Shown here: positions 49,601 to 62,201 of the stretch, one piece after another | Position numbering within the stretch: the first letter of the stretch is position 1 | Layout: the number at the start of each line of letters is the position of its first letter | Assembly: GCA_002794735.1 (NCBI GenBank) | Contig: NBAZ01000009.1 | Coordinates: 868,001 to 932,000 of the forward strand | DNA length: 64,000 bases | From: Pyrrhoderma lamaoense | Lineage: Eukaryota; Basidiomycota; Agaricomycetes; Hymenochaetales; Hymenochaetaceae | Direction of reading: 5' to 3' | Notes under the pieces: generated by a model | The model's database searches: none | Told to the model about the DNA's origin: nothing | Seen by the model: only the letters and a program-made list of their open reading frames with translations | Made by a program: the position numbers and the translations under genes

Positions 49601-51532
49601 TTTTAGTGGTACTTGAGAATCGAGACGTGCCACAAGAAGCTAAGATCACCCGACGCTGCCCATACCAGAGCCGAAGTCTCAGTCCGTATTGAACGCCGTT
49701 CGAAGATGTGTGTACTACTTGGATGTAAAAAGTTTATTGGGTTAAAAGACGATGGTGCATAAAGTTTTCTATTCAATAAGTAGTCGATACTAATCGCATA
49801 GATGTATGATACACTCAAGCATATAAACAGATCACTAAGCCAACCATGCACATCTTTGCAAAGGTTGAATTACGAGCTAATTATCGTATATTTGCTGGCC
49901 TCCCATTATGTACTAGAAGTTTTCCCTTTTTTAATGTGTACATGAAGCAGAATTACCTACTATCAATATATCTTCTTACTTACAGTTTGAGGCCACAATT
50001 TTCTCATCAGAGTAGCTATATAGCACGCTCAGGATTTTATGAAAGTTAGGCAGGCTGCTGAGTATTTGTTTGTGTTCATGAAACCTCGGGTATCGAGAAA
50101 TGTAGCAGTATCTGATCTTAGCTAATGAGCTTGAAGACTTGCCTATTTCATCTCTGCGCTACCTAGAACTTCTAAAGAAGCCCTTGGGTCCCTTGAGCTG
50201 ATAATAGAATAGAACCTCTGTTATATCGAGGATACTGATAAAAAACGGTCAGAGAAACCTGTAAGACTACAGTTAGTCGTCCAAATCTATCCGCCTTTCA
50301 GATTCTTAATAAAAACTTGTGCAGAACGACCTGATATAATGGTTCATTGAAATAACAGAACTAAAAGAGCGAGGCTCTATGAAATACGTGTATATCATCG
50401 TTTACAACATGATAAACACCGCGGCCATACAATATCGACAAAAAACTCTTTCACAAGATGTTCTTGGTACTCTGTGTAGTCTAGGAGCAGACGACAGGAA
50501 CGAGTTATCTAGCTCCTATTATCAGCTATCTTGAAGCATGTTTTGTTACGCTATCCCAGAACGTGAGTTCGTTACTACACAAGAAATCCATCGTCATTTT
50601 TAATAAATCAGTAGGTCACTGGTACCTCATCCATAACATGACTAGCTGGGATGATGTAAGCGGGAGTACATCAATAGTGAATGTAAATCCATAAATCCAA
50701 GATATTGGATAAGAACTAGAGTATAGTTAAAAGAGAAATAGATTAGAGGAGGGACTCAGGTACATGTATACTTTGGCAACAACTGCACTTCCATAGTACG
50801 ACGACATGATCCACGTTACACAATATGATCATGGGCAGTTCTTGAAGAGGGATTAGCACCCTCTCACTAGGTTCACATGCAGAACCACGGTTCCAAGTCC
50901 CAATAGACATTCTTATATTACACGACTCCGACTCAGTATCTCCTTGCTTTATAAACATCTACTATCATTAGTCGATGTCTAAATAGGTAAAGCTTACGTG
51001 TGGAAATCCGGAGATCCAAATTGAAGAATACTATTTATAACTCTTAAGCCTAGGTTAGATATGATGGTTTAAAGTCGCGAGAAACACTAACCATAATCAG
51101 TATACCATATTTAGAATCATAACGTAAGGAAGAAAAGCGACACATCACCATCGGTCTTTCCCTTGATTTCTCTGATACCCCTCCTTTCTTGGTGCCAGAC
51201 AAAATGGCAGGATTAATCGTATGAAGCTGCAAGTGGGGAAACAACATCATATATTCCAAGCTTCACTGCAGGACATAATTAATTTGGGGTATGCTGATCA
51301 GGTTCAATTAACTAGTACAAAGAGAAGACAGTCAGGATACCTCAAATGCGATAATTAGGCCATAGTCGTATACTTACTAAAGCTTTTTGATAAAATACTG
51401 TATGCCCCAAACAATGTTTTCTTGTTTAGTCATCATATAGACGAACGTGAGAAATATCCTACAATACTAACAACAGAGAATAAAAGCAAGTACAAGTGGA
51501 AGACCGATATTTAGAAACGAGAACAATTATCT
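49601..51532. other. intergenic between P450 fragment and P450 gene
   Basis: This 1.9-kb stretch has no recognisable coding. It may hold further decayed P450 sequence, but I could not align any with confidence. Confidence 0.4.
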
Positions 51533-53760
51533 CTACCTTCTTCTGAACATGATTGGGCTGCTCTTCAAATCTGCCTCAAGGGCTTCAAGCTTTGTTGTCC
51601 CTCGGGAAGCTTAAGGTCGTAGTTCATTGCAACGTATGCCAACATTGTCTTCAACTCACTTGCAGCAAAGAATCGACCAGGACTACCCGGAAGGCACGAG
51701 GATTAATGCCATTTAAAAGGTAAGGTAAAAATAATCAAGGTACCTACCACACATGCCTTCCACTCCCAAATGACAAATAATTGTTACACGCAGCAACCAT
51801 CTGATTTCTCATTCCCTGTTCCCAAGGTCCTTCTAGCGTCTCAACAAAGCGGAACGCCTGGAACTCGTCTGCATCTCTATATATCTCATTATTTAGATGA
51901 ACAGCGGTTGGGTTGACGGCGAGTAGGGTTCCCTTGGGCAAGAATGTACCATCAGACATCGTATAATCTATCAACACCTTTCGGAACATCAACACTAGCC
52001 CGGGATCGTCATCTTCATTAGTTTACACGATAACACCAAGTATGGGTCAGACATTCCTCTCACATGATTCACTCCCGCGATAACGTAGAGTTTCGCGAAG
52101 AAAGCTATCAACTTTACTCATTCTTTGTATTGATGCATCACTCCAACCATCTGCAACAACGATATTTTCCACCTCCTCTCTTAATTTTGACTGATATTCC
52201 GGGTGTGCGGCAAGAAGCCATAGTGCATTTGACATAACCTATGTCAAAATGTCGAATATATCAGTCTGAACGAGGTATATGCTATTCTATACCGGTTCAG
52301 CACACTCACATTCGAGGGCGTAAATATAGCCGAGAAATTGACTAATAAAAAGTCATAGATATGGCTCATAACGCTCCGTTCTTCAGGTTTCGTTATGTCG
52401 ATGAACCACTGTAAAAGGTCATCCTATACAAAGTGAGATTGAATAGTTAAAAAGCTGGTAAACATGGAGAATTTTATTCACCGGTTTGTCTGGCCAGTCC
52501 GTCTCAGTATCTTCGATGCGTCGAAGCCTCTCTTCTATTATTGACCCAAGGAATTTAGAAACCTCTCTAGAATTCTTAGGTAGCCCGGAGACGAGGTAGG
52601 CAACTAATCTTCAAGTTCATAAAACTCAGCTAAGATCAAATACCTAATTCATTGCCACTCACGGTTTCATGAATACGGGAAAGTATTCAATGGTATGATA
52701 TACCTTCTTAACATCTAGTGTATGCTTAATAATGACTTCCATAAAAGCATCATCCTGACCTATTTTTAGTGAGGTGATTAATTGTACAGTTTCATATTGA
52801 AAGAAGGTCCTTACATAGTGGGAGCCCAACGAAAACACGATTACTAGCTCTGAATACAACCCTCGTAACTACAGACATAGCAGGACTAGTGATCCATTCT
52901 AAGATTCACGTAGTTTTTGGATAAAGTATAATGCAACCATCAGTTATCTATATATTGGCAATTGGAGGTAGAAACACACCTCCTTCCTTAGACCCAATAA
53001 ATTCGTCATAACCATTAACAATCTCTTCAAAAACCTTCCCAAAGAGGTTTCTGATACTCCGTGTGAGCTGGGCGCGAAGGACAGGTACGCTTCGATAATC
53101 TCCAACTACCGGCTTTCCTAAAGTATAATTCGCTGCAAATATCTGGAGCATAGATGTCAAAACGTCGACTCTGCGTAAGAGAGTATTTAAGATGATCAGG
53201 TCATTAGTCCCTACATCATCTATACCATGGGAAAAAGAGAAGATATGTTCTGGAGCATGTCGTAGTTCGTCAAGAAGCTTAGGAGAGTTAATGACTACTA
53301 TCCATCTATCGTATTGAGGTATCTTGAATGTCTTGTCTTTGTACTAGTTAGTTACACACTATCAGCATACCCCATATCGATGAAATCTGCAGATCAAAGC
53401 GTTACCTTTTTGTTTCCTTCTTGTAACATCTCGCGATTATTTTTATACCACCGTCGAGCGCCAAGAAAAGAGAGGAACCAGTTCTGAGGGCCTAATGCGG
53501 GTGCATTGATCTACACGTGTGATATGTAGCAGAGCCACTGGAGATGAAAACCAATACAGACGTACCCTTCTCTTTCTTAAGCTGAGAAACTTTGTTGTAG
53601 AAAGGACTAAAAAAACAACTAAGGCTAAGCAACTTAAGAGACCATAATCACTGAAGGACTTTGATTTTGATTTGAGAGATCGGCCGATGGTAAGAAGCAG
53701 CGTCCTGGGAACGCTATCCTCCTCTGACAACGAAAGTGGCAAGCTTGAAATCAAAATCAT
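51533..53760 (-). CDS. cytochrome P450 monooxygenase
   Basis: This is a heme-thiolate monooxygenase, probably ER-anchored. Exons 1 and 2 are 53760-53566 and 53510-53406; later exons follow with short introns. The N-terminal membrane helix is DYGLLSCLALVVFLVLSTTKF. Next come NAPALGPQNWFLSFLGARRW, YKDKTFKIPQYDRWIVV, ANYTLGKPVV and ASNRVFVGLPLCQDD. The I-helix region NFSAIFTPS lacks the classical AGxDT, as in several fungal P450 families. The K-helix ExxR reads ETLR, followed by DGTFLPKGTLLAVNP. The heme loop FGSGRHVCPGRFFAASELK is formed across an intron at about 51753-51689. At GGG (51599-51601, minus strand) one base is missing between YDLKLPEG and TTKLEALEADLKSSPIMFRRR. Without it the protein ends about 15 residues later in the wrong frame. 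Substrate is unknown. A dead copy lies at 49.0-49.6 kb. Confidence 0.88.
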
Positions 53761-55238
53761 AGGTCTGTGATACAATCAGAACTTAGAGTAAAAGCTGGAA
53801 TCGTACTATGACTAGGTGTAAGAGGATGGCGGAAAGAGATGCGAACAGGATAGGGCGCTCCACAGGTTCTTGTACGTATTTTTCTGAAACTGCATTCGTC
53901 AAAAATCAAAAGGTACATTGTCCAAAACAATACGTCAAGATAACTATTTTAGATATAGTTATGATGTCCGTCCCTCTCATGAACACATGATAAACCATAC
54001 CTTAATAATATGCCAATAGACTTGTCACTTATGGACCAAGTTATTGGTTCATTACTTTTAATTTCTCTACAATTGGTCGTTTGCCAAGTTATCAATAGAA
54101 AGAGAAGAGCAAGACAATAGTATATTATAGATCTCCCCCCTTGAGAGATAATGAGGCAGGCTACCCGCTCCCAGCATATTTCTCTTTTTACTACCATCAG
54201 GTTGGATGCGGATTGATTCTCACCAGTTAAGTGGGTAGTTTTACCGCGTCAACCTGTATTAAATCGTTAAGTAGAGCAGCTAGAGCTAACCAAGGAATTT
54301 TGGATGCTTGCTATATAGCCAAGCTAGCTCTAGTTCAGTGAATAGAAGCAGAGGTATGTTGGACTTTAGAAGAGTTTACCATTACATCATCTGGAACAAT
54401 CAGAGATTTAAACAAAAACCCACTATGAAAAGAGAAATGGCCGCGTGAGAATGTGGTAGCAAGGCCAGATCTTTAATCACAAATAAGACTATTAGACGTT
54501 TTAAGTAATATAAGGTAATATTGATAGAAGCCATGAAAGCTACTGATCATGAGTCCTCTTACATGACAAACATCTGGATCGTGTGGTTACTAGATTTAGA
54601 CCCTAGCAGTCTACACAACCAAGATTATTCTAGGTTTAAAATTATAGAATATTCACCTGAGAAGACCTTTGACTTTGATTATGAGTTATATACTCACGAT
54701 TTTGCACGAGTACAGAAAGTATTACAGCAATAAAAATAAGTAAAAAGAGGAACCTATTGAAAGACTGTCTAAGACCGGTTGAACATGAGAACAGACACAG
54801 AAGAAACCAGAAGAGACGATTACTATCTAAAGTCGTATCTGAACATCACAAAAATGTATAGATGGTTATAAATGCACAAGATTCTTAGAAAAAGATTAAT
54901 GTATAATCTGAGGGTTATCAACCGGCAATTGAGTGTCCTATTGATAGCGAAGAAAAAGAAAACTATTCTTGTTAGCCATATCGAAAAACGAATTTGATAA
55001 AATAATGAAAGTGCCAAGAAACCGTATGGGGAAAGTGGTTCAAACAACAAGATCTGTATGTGCAAATTTAAAGCAGACAGATGCGGCAAGGAACTATGAA
55101 TAACTGAAGAGAGGATGTGATGTATACACATGATAGCTTCCCCATGTCATCGTTATTGTTGGCTCCTCGCAACGACAGCTACGTGTAACGCACGAACAAC
55201 TATAATCCAACCACGTAGACATAGTTACATCTCCGATC
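53761..55238. other. intergenic, no gene seen
   Basis: This 1.5-kb AT-rich stretch holds the P450 promoter side and the 3' flank of the transporter. A small inverted repeat (CTAGAGCTA at 54280, complement at 54325) is present. A 70-codon open frame at 54521-54733 has no recognisable motif. Confidence 0.45.
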
Positions 55239-56579
55239 TCACTTGCTGCCAGAAGTCTTGAAAAGTACGAGTCCAATTAGAGCGATTGAATATCCAAAGA
55301 CTTGTAACGGTGTGATTTGAACGCCAAATACTAGTACAGAGCTGGTGACTAGTAGAATATCCTGAAAGGAGAATGATGTGTTAATTCTATTTTTGTGTTA
55401 TATGTAGTGATATGTAGTAGGATTACCTTGAACACACCGGCAAGGGTAAGTACGAGACCACTGCCTGCGCCAACTAGAAATACTGCAGCAATATTCAGGA
55501 GGAAGGCAACGGCGGCATTCGTGATGAGTATAAATGGTCCGATATTCATCAACTCATAGAACGGCGTAAGGCCTTCCGTGAGAGGTATTACAGCGAGGTT
55601 TATTACTGCACAGACCTAAGGGATGTCAAAAATTTGATAAAAGAGATCAGGAAACACCCGGAAAGGGAAAGGTACGATCAGCATCACGACACACAATACA
55701 ATTCAAAAGTTTCATGCGGACACGTACAGGAGCATAATAGTGAAGAGACACAAGCGGATCCATCTTAAGTCCATGAAGAAGGACTTGGATCATAACGAGC
55801 CGGGAAGCCTCAAATGCCACGGCGACAGCTTGGATGATAAACCCAGTGAGATCAAAATGAAGTTCACCATGACTTGCCAAAGCCACGCCACTTGAAATCA
55901 TTACGACAATAAATCCAAGTTTTTTATTCGGCTCCGCAAGTCGGAAAACCCAGGTAATGAGGAGGATAGCGACGGGGTTGAAAGCCTTGAGCATCTGGAT
56001 GTAGTGTACAGAAAGGTAGAGGTATGCCTTGTTTGAAAGGATGAGAGAACCTGAGAAGAGAATACCAATGGGTAAGATAGAGCGCATAAACATGTCTCTT
56101 GATATGTGAACATCCTTGACAGAGTCCAGGAGATGGGTAGTGCGCTGCAATACGCGGGTACCAATAGCCTGCGGGAATAAAATGTCAGCATGAATTGACA
56201 AAGACTTCGTATAGGCCGCCTCGATCAGACAGACGCAGTACCTCCATGAAAAAAAAAAAGGAGCAAAACTTACGGCAAAAGTGAGGTGCCAAGTTACAAG
56301 GAAGACAGGAAATTTGAAGTTGAGAGTATTGTACACATAGTTGTTGTAGATGATGACAGCAGAAGAAAGAACGATCCAGACTGGTATAATTGCAGCAGTA
56401 GAGTAACGCGTCTTGGACTTTCCAGGATTTGGTGGCAGACTTGTTGCGGGTGCGGGTAAGAGTTCATGGTCCAACTCAGATGAGGGCGTTGTTGATGATG
56501 ACGCCGAGAGGGATTTCTCCTCACCAAGATCAATGTCCTGTTCGCCTCCTCCATACTTATCTGAAGTTAAGGTCGCCAT
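55239..56579 (-). CDS. TPT/EamA-family nucleotide-sugar or triose-phosphate-type transporter
   Basis: There are four exons, 56579-56274, 56168-55728, 55615-55427 and 55361-55239, giving 352 aa with no frame break. The Ser/Pro-rich N-terminal tail of about 60 residues precedes a multi-pass membrane protein of the drug/metabolite transporter superfamily (about 10 helices expected). Family landmarks include AAIIPVWIVLSSAVIIYNNY, FPVFLVTWHLTFA, SLILSNKAYLYLSVHYIQML, KAFNPVAILLITWVF, ALASHGELHFDLTGFIIQ, FEASRLVMIQVLLHGLKMDP, NAAVAFLLNIAAVFLVGAGS and ITPLQVFGYSIALIGLVLFK. Such proteins exchange nucleotide sugars or sugar phosphates across Golgi or ER membranes; the substrate cannot be told from the sequence. 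The gene is divergent from a GT61-like gene 284 bp away, so the two might be co-regulated. Confidence 0.9.
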
Positions 56580-56863
56580 TGCTGATCACCGAGAGGAGCG
56601 ACAAATCAAATGTCGTCGACAAGAATTCGTGTAACGGTGACAACGACAACGACAACGACGAAAGACAGGGTGTATGTACTGAGAGGGTGAAAGAGAGGGC
56701 GTAGAGAGAGCGTGTCTTAAAGGATGGTATTGAAGGGATAGGGACAGATTAAATATTAATAACCCGGGATCGAGGACCTACCAAAGAAGGAGATCGGCCG
56801 CTCATAACTTTCACCGCCGAGTTATACGTGCTACGACCAAATTGGGTTCCTCCATCGGCAGTC
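56580..56863. promoter_or_regulatory. short divergent promoter: transporter / GT61
   Basis: Only 284 bp separate the two start codons. An ACGACA-type short repeat (GACAACGACAACGACAACGACG, about 56637-56658) lies nearer the transporter. No clear TATA box was seen on either side. A shared bidirectional promoter is inferred from spacing alone. Confidence 0.55.
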
Positions 56864-58856
56864 ATGCCCCTCATCACTCGAAGAGAGCTCACTCTCATCC
56901 TCCTCGCCCTTTCCATCTTTTTGGTTGCCTACAATTATGAGGCTTCAGTTTACACTCTCAGCTCTACGACCTTGTTCAAAGGAGCCAATTCCACTTTCTC
57001 TGCAGATGAATTGCTCACGGTTCAAGATGCATTACGCGAAGACGGGCGTAGAAATATCAAGTATACTGATGAACTAGAGAAGGAAATACTAGGAGACTGG
57101 GAGATAGACACACGACAACAACATGATCTAGGCCCCTATGGACTCCCTGAGGATGGGCAATTCCGTGACTGGAGTAATGGAGATGTTCCTCAGACGGAAC
57201 TCATTGGGCATGTTCCTGGTAAGAATGGATTGAGCCTTTACTACAACCTCTAAGCTCAAGCGACTTTCCTCTTGAAAATGTTGTATCCTTGACTAGGGTA
57301 TACCATACTTGAGAACGTCTTACTAGCAAATGGGGTTTTATACTTGGTTCATAACCTTGGAGTTCAAGTGTTTCCTAAAACGGAAATGATGCTATCCACA
57401 GGGATAAATGTTCCTGGATCCAACCTACCACCAGTCTCTCAGGAACTCAAGTATTTAACCCGCTCTCAAGCTCTGGATGTTGTAGGATTTGGAGCTCACA
57501 GGTCTGATTTCATATCAGGAGTCAGTTTCACTGTTACTTAGAAAAAAAATAGGATTGCGAATACGACTATAATATGTTTTGATCATCCACAGTGTGTGTA
57601 TCAATCTTGAACATTACTTCTAAAACCGATTGTTGACTTGTGTACCCGGACCTATCATCTTAGCTATAACTAATGAATCCTTTTTTGCTCTGTATCGCGC
57701 ATATCAAACGCTCATACATCCGCTCCCAAGCAGTGCATCAAAGACTTTACCTCCGTCGCAAATATTGCTACCCAACTTACCTCGTTCCTTATTATCACAA
57801 ACGGCATATTATACGTCATATCAACTATCCAGGATCTCCTTCCCCTTTCTTAACCATCTGTTTTCCGAAGATTTTACAGACTTAGAAAAGACTGATCGTC
57901 CACTCATCTTCGATCGCATTCTCCTAGCTGATCGTATCGCCGCAGAAACAGGGGCACAATCTTTCGACTTCTCGACTGATGTCAAGGCACCTTTCTTAGA
58001 CAAAGGCGAAGAAACAGATGAAAAATCGAAAGCTGAGAAAAACAAGAAAGAATCTGAAATCCGAGAAGCAACTGCAATTGAAGCAATCGACAAGCGTCTC
58101 CCTTTCGCACCCGCATTCGCGCTTCCAGCTCCTCATAACTGGGTTTCCGATTTACGTACCGGAGCCCTCACCCTTCCTGTACCCCAACCATTAACATATA
58201 TTGCGAAGAAGTCGAACAAACCACGGAAAGTTGTGACTTATGTATCAACTCAAGGTCGCAAAATCTCTGCCCCACATCTTCGCGAGACAGATCATGAGAA
58301 TCTCCTACGCCAACTACGGAAAGCTGGAGAAGCAAACGGGTTTGATGTTTATCTAGTCGATCTTGGAGCTGCGACCATTGAAGGAGCCGTAGCTACTTGG
58401 AGGAATTTGGCTAGTGCTGCTGTAAGGTCCACGGTAAGAGTCATAATTCTACCTGTCCCTAGATTTTTCACTTATAATATTACGAATCTTTTCGTACTTT
58501 GTATAGGTGATGCTTGGGGTACACGGAGACCCATTAGCATATGCTCCTTTGCTGCAACCAGGCTCCGGATCAACTATTATTGAGTTCTTCCCGGACGGTA
58601 AATTTGTAAACGACCATGAATTTATGACTCGTTCACTAGGAATCGAATACGTTGCTTGGAGAAATACTAAGTAATTTTCTCCCTCCTATCAAAAACTCTC
58701 TATGATTAATAGACTACTTTCAAATCCTCTATCGTTAGAAAATACACTCGTGGAAATCTCCCGCCTATCTCACCACCCACAAGAGCAGATAACAAGATGC
58801 TTACTATCGACGTCAACTCCGTTGTCAACTTCGTCAAGGAACAGATGCGTAGATAG
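56864..58856 (+). CDS. GT61-like (DUF563) glycosyltransferase, Golgi type II membrane protein
   Basis: The ATG at 56864 gives a short cytosolic end, then a signal-anchor helix (LTLILLALSIFLVAYNY), the usual topology for Golgi glycosyltransferases. Exon 1 ends at 57218 and exon 2 begins at 57297 (YTILENVLLANGVLYLV). The C-terminal half has SFFALYRAYQTL, RPLIFDRILLADR, VVTYVSTQGRKI, HENLLRQLRKAGEANGFDV and, after an intron (58435-58506), VMLGVHGDPLAYAPLLQPGS then STIIEFFPDGKFVNDHEFMTRSLG. The last exon (58739-58856) ends NSVVNFVKEQMRR. The region 57500-57680 is not resolved: CINLEHYF runs into TAA at 57621-57623 with no visible donor before SFFALYRAYQ resumes. A long Glu/Lys-rich loop (about 58005-58080) interrupts the domain. 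Confidence 0.8.
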
Positions 58857-59719
58857 GTTTTCAACTAAATACCAGAAAAAGATGATCAAGATATACATAC
58901 TCTCTAATTGGGATTTCTCATACTTCTTTTTGGGCTCTGGTAACTTAAAAGCAACAAACATAGCAGTATCTGCATACTATTGAAGTGTTTGCGCAAAAGA
59001 TAACCTATCTTGGGATACCACACTAGTTACTTTTGTCGTCTTTCATCGTTGTCATACTGTCTTCCATCCATTATAACTTTGCCACTTACCCTCATACCTT
59101 CACTCTCACATCCTACCTATCATTCCATTCTTACGTGGCCCACAACCCCGTGTAACAGTATAATAGGCAACTCACACACTATCACAACTACAACAACATC
59201 GCTATACCGTCTTGTACTAATTTATTCCTCTTTGCGAAAATGTTTTAATGCTTTACTTTACCTCTTATCCATGATCAATTACGTAAGACTGTCTGAAACA
59301 CTCGCTCTCGAATGGAGCTATCATTCAATCAACTTTTCATCAAGTTGTTCAACGCGTATACAGGCTATTGTTGTTGTTGTTGCTGCGACCGGAGTTAGAG
59401 TTATGTTTGGGGAAAAGAATGAGGGGTATGAACGCCGTTGTGAAAGCAAAAAATCACCAGCGGAATGTCACATCAAAAGTGATTGAAATCGAGACTAAAG
59501 TAGCACTAGACTTTAGCCCTACTACTAGACTAGGTGTTTGGGGATCAAAAAGGTACAGAATACATAGTTCCACGTTTACTTCTCCCTCTCTTTTTAATTG
59601 GAATAACATAATGAAATCTTATATATGATGTAATATATGTCCCCCACACAATAAGGATGAGAAAGATATTTCAGAAATATACATCAGATACAAAATCCTC
59701 ATTTTCTTTAGCTATAGCC
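58857..59719. other. convergent intergenic region
   Basis: This is the 3' flank of the GT61-like gene and of the bHLH gene. The pyrimidine-rich open frame at 59010-59486 has no motif, so I do not call it. No other feature was seen. Confidence 0.45.
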
Positions 59720-62201
59720 TCATTCTCCTCCTTCCTCATCAGCTTCGTCTCCTTCAGCGATCCGTAACCCCAAACGGGGAGCATTCTCTTCCTCAGCATC
59801 TAAGTTCTTCTCCAAATCAACTCTCTCAAATGCTTTGAATACACCCGTTAAATCTGCATCTCCAGGTTTCTCTACCTCACTATCTCCTCTGGCCATTGCC
59901 TCACTTCTATATTTATCCACCTCTATCCTCAACGCCCTCAATTCCGTTCTTAGTGATTCAATGTACTCGTCCCTTCTCACCACTCTATCCTTTAGCCTCC
60001 TAATAAAATCATTCCCACATCTCAACAACTGCAGCTTGCTCACCGCCCTATTTGGACCTGACGCGTCTCCCCGAGGGGGCCACGGGGAGGCATAGAACCA
60101 GGTAACTGTTCACCACCCATCGCTTCCAAATAGCCCTCATCACTTGGTAGTGGCAATGGAGGCAACAAGAGCCTAAGATCGTCAAAAGAGGTTTTCAAGC
60201 TATCCCGCCTCTTTTGCTCCGCAGCCTTGTGTGATGTCTTACGTATCGCAGGCGTTGGAGGTGGGAGGGGAGTAGAGGTGCGATATGTAGAGCATCTGCT
60301 GCACCAGATACATGATGTTCATAATTTGACGCACTTGCTAAATGAGTGGCATCATTTCGGTTCAGGCCACCAGGGAGGAGGGGTTTAAGTGAAGGACTGA
60401 TTTCAGGTCCTCCAGATCCAGATGAAGATTGTGCAAAACTTATTGGATTTGAAGCTAACTTTCGAGTAGTGCGTGTCGTAGTGGTACCGGTAGCTTTTGT
60501 TTGTGCCTTTTCTTTACCCTTTTTAGTGCTCTTATCCGAGGTTGCTTGATCACTTTCTTGTTCGGATACTGGATTCAAAGAAGAAGAAAGTCCACTGCCG
60601 AGTCCCAACCTCCCAAGGTTCATTATACTTGCAGGAGTTATAGGTGAGAGAGTTGGATCAAGTTCTGAAACCTGTGAGCTAGAGGTCGAGGAACTAGCTT
60701 CTTTTGGACCAGGACTTGGACGAGTAGGAAGAGTAGCAGGTGGAGGCATAGCAACAGAGAGATCTACCGGAGAGGGTGTATCTCCAACAACGTCACTAGA
60801 TAATCCTATAGAATCTTTCTGCGTTTTTACCGCTTTCATAGCTGGTGTTGACCCCATACTCACGGATCCACCTCGCACGCTTGATGTGCTCCGTCTGCCA
60901 CCGAGAGACAATCCACTATTACCAGGGGCAGTACGAATCACAGGAGATTGACGCTTCCTTGCATGTCTATCTGAGTGATTATCCCCTGCAGCTGGTCCAG
61001 AAGCAGAAGCATCATCACCACTACTTGATGCGTTCCTTTTTGATCCCCGCCTTCCAGGTTGTGGAGCTCTAGCGCTCGATGATGCATTCTCGTTGCTGAA
61101 CCCTGATCCTTGACCAGAATTTCCGGTGTTTTGGTTCTGAGCGTAATTGCGTTGTGAAAGATGTTGCGGTTGCACCCCGGGCTGTGATGAATATCCACTC
61201 GCCCCCAACCAAGGACTTGTCAGAGGAGACAGCTCAAATTCTAATTCAGCTGGAGAAAGGAGAGGTGCATGAGTGTGAAATGCGAGGTGTGCTGGTGCGG
61301 AACTTGTGCCTTGCGGTAAAGCCGTGGGTGTTCCAAGCTGAGAAGGAGGACCCTGGGAGGAAGGTAATTTTGAGTCTGCAGAGTCATAGGTGAAAGGAAG
61401 TTCGGTGGTATTTGTGGGCGAATTTCGGTCGAATTTGCTGTAAACGTTTGCAGACGTGTTTAATAAAGTACTTTACAATATGTACGAGAAAGCTTACCAG
61501 GAGTGGGAAGCCCGTGATATTGGTTTGGATCCCGGAAGACATTATTTACATCAAGAGGGGGTTGCAAGCCTGTTTGTCCATTGAGGAGTTCCATCTAGAC
61601 GAGTTGTATCAGAAACAAGGGATAAATTGTAATCATGAGTGTGTAAACATACTTGTTGCTGGAAAATTTGATTCTGAAGCTGTTGCAGCTGTTGAAGTTG
61701 GCTCACTCGGAGTTGGTGCTCAAGTAACGCAGTCGTGGTTCCATTTACGGAACCCATTACCGAAGAGGGTTGGACGCCAGTATTTAATCCTCCTTCGATT
61801 TGTAGCGGCATAGAGTAATTCATATTCAGTAGTTGCTGAAGTGCCTCGAGATTAGCATTGTTTTGACTCAGTTGCGCTTGTTCATTGCCTGCCTGTTGAT
61901 TCATAGCAACGTTACCTCCCTCTTTGTTAATATTTGAATATAAATTGATATTTCCGATACCGTTGAAATCGACGTCGATGAGGGGTGCGTCTGTTTGTTG
62001 CCTCGATAGTTGATGGATGCTGCTAGTTATGTCTATATCAATATCATTGCTGAATTCAAGCGGAGCGTCGGCGTTATCCCTTCTGCCGCGTGTACTACTA
62101 GGGGTACCGGAATTGCCGTTTGAAGTGCTTTCCTTTGTACCACCATTTATATCGTTCGACGCAACGGGCTGGCTGAATGGACTGATGTCGAAGATATCCA
62201 T
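59720..62201 (-). CDS. bHLH(-zipper) transcription factor with a long loop
   Basis: There are three exons: 62201-61653, 61594-61498 and 61437-59720. The N-terminal half is Gln/Asn/Ser-rich (LQQLQQLQNQIFQQQ) and includes an LSPAELEFELSPLTSPWL element. The middle is Ser-rich with a basic patch (about 60.95-61.05 kb). The DNA-binding basic region reads HKAAEQKRRDSLK (about 60195-60235), with H, E and R at the positions that in class B bHLH proteins contact CACGTG. Helix 1 is SFDDLRLLLPP. After a loop of about 50 residues, helix 2 and a leucine-rich coil read VSKLQLLRCGNDFIRRLKDR then YIESLRTELRALRIEVDKY. Three breaks, at 61355-61357, 60267-60270 and 60075-60079 (all homopolymers of G on the plus strand), each need one added base. 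The total then closes in frame at about 790 aa. Target genes are unknown. Confidence 0.85.

Noticed and set aside
51533..53760. a secondary-metabolite cluster around the P450
   Set aside because: The neighbours (transporter, GT61, S41 peptidase) are housekeeping or surface functions. No terpene synthase, PKS, NRPS or prenyltransferase motif was seen.
54280..54333. 9-bp inverted repeat CTAGAGCTA / TAGCTCTAG
   Set aside because: The arms are short and AT-rich enough to occur by chance in this much sequence.
59010..59486. 158-codon plus-strand open frame after the GT61-like gene
   Set aside because: It is low in complexity, rich in Thr/Ser/Leu and pyrimidine-driven, and lies in a convergent 3' region.
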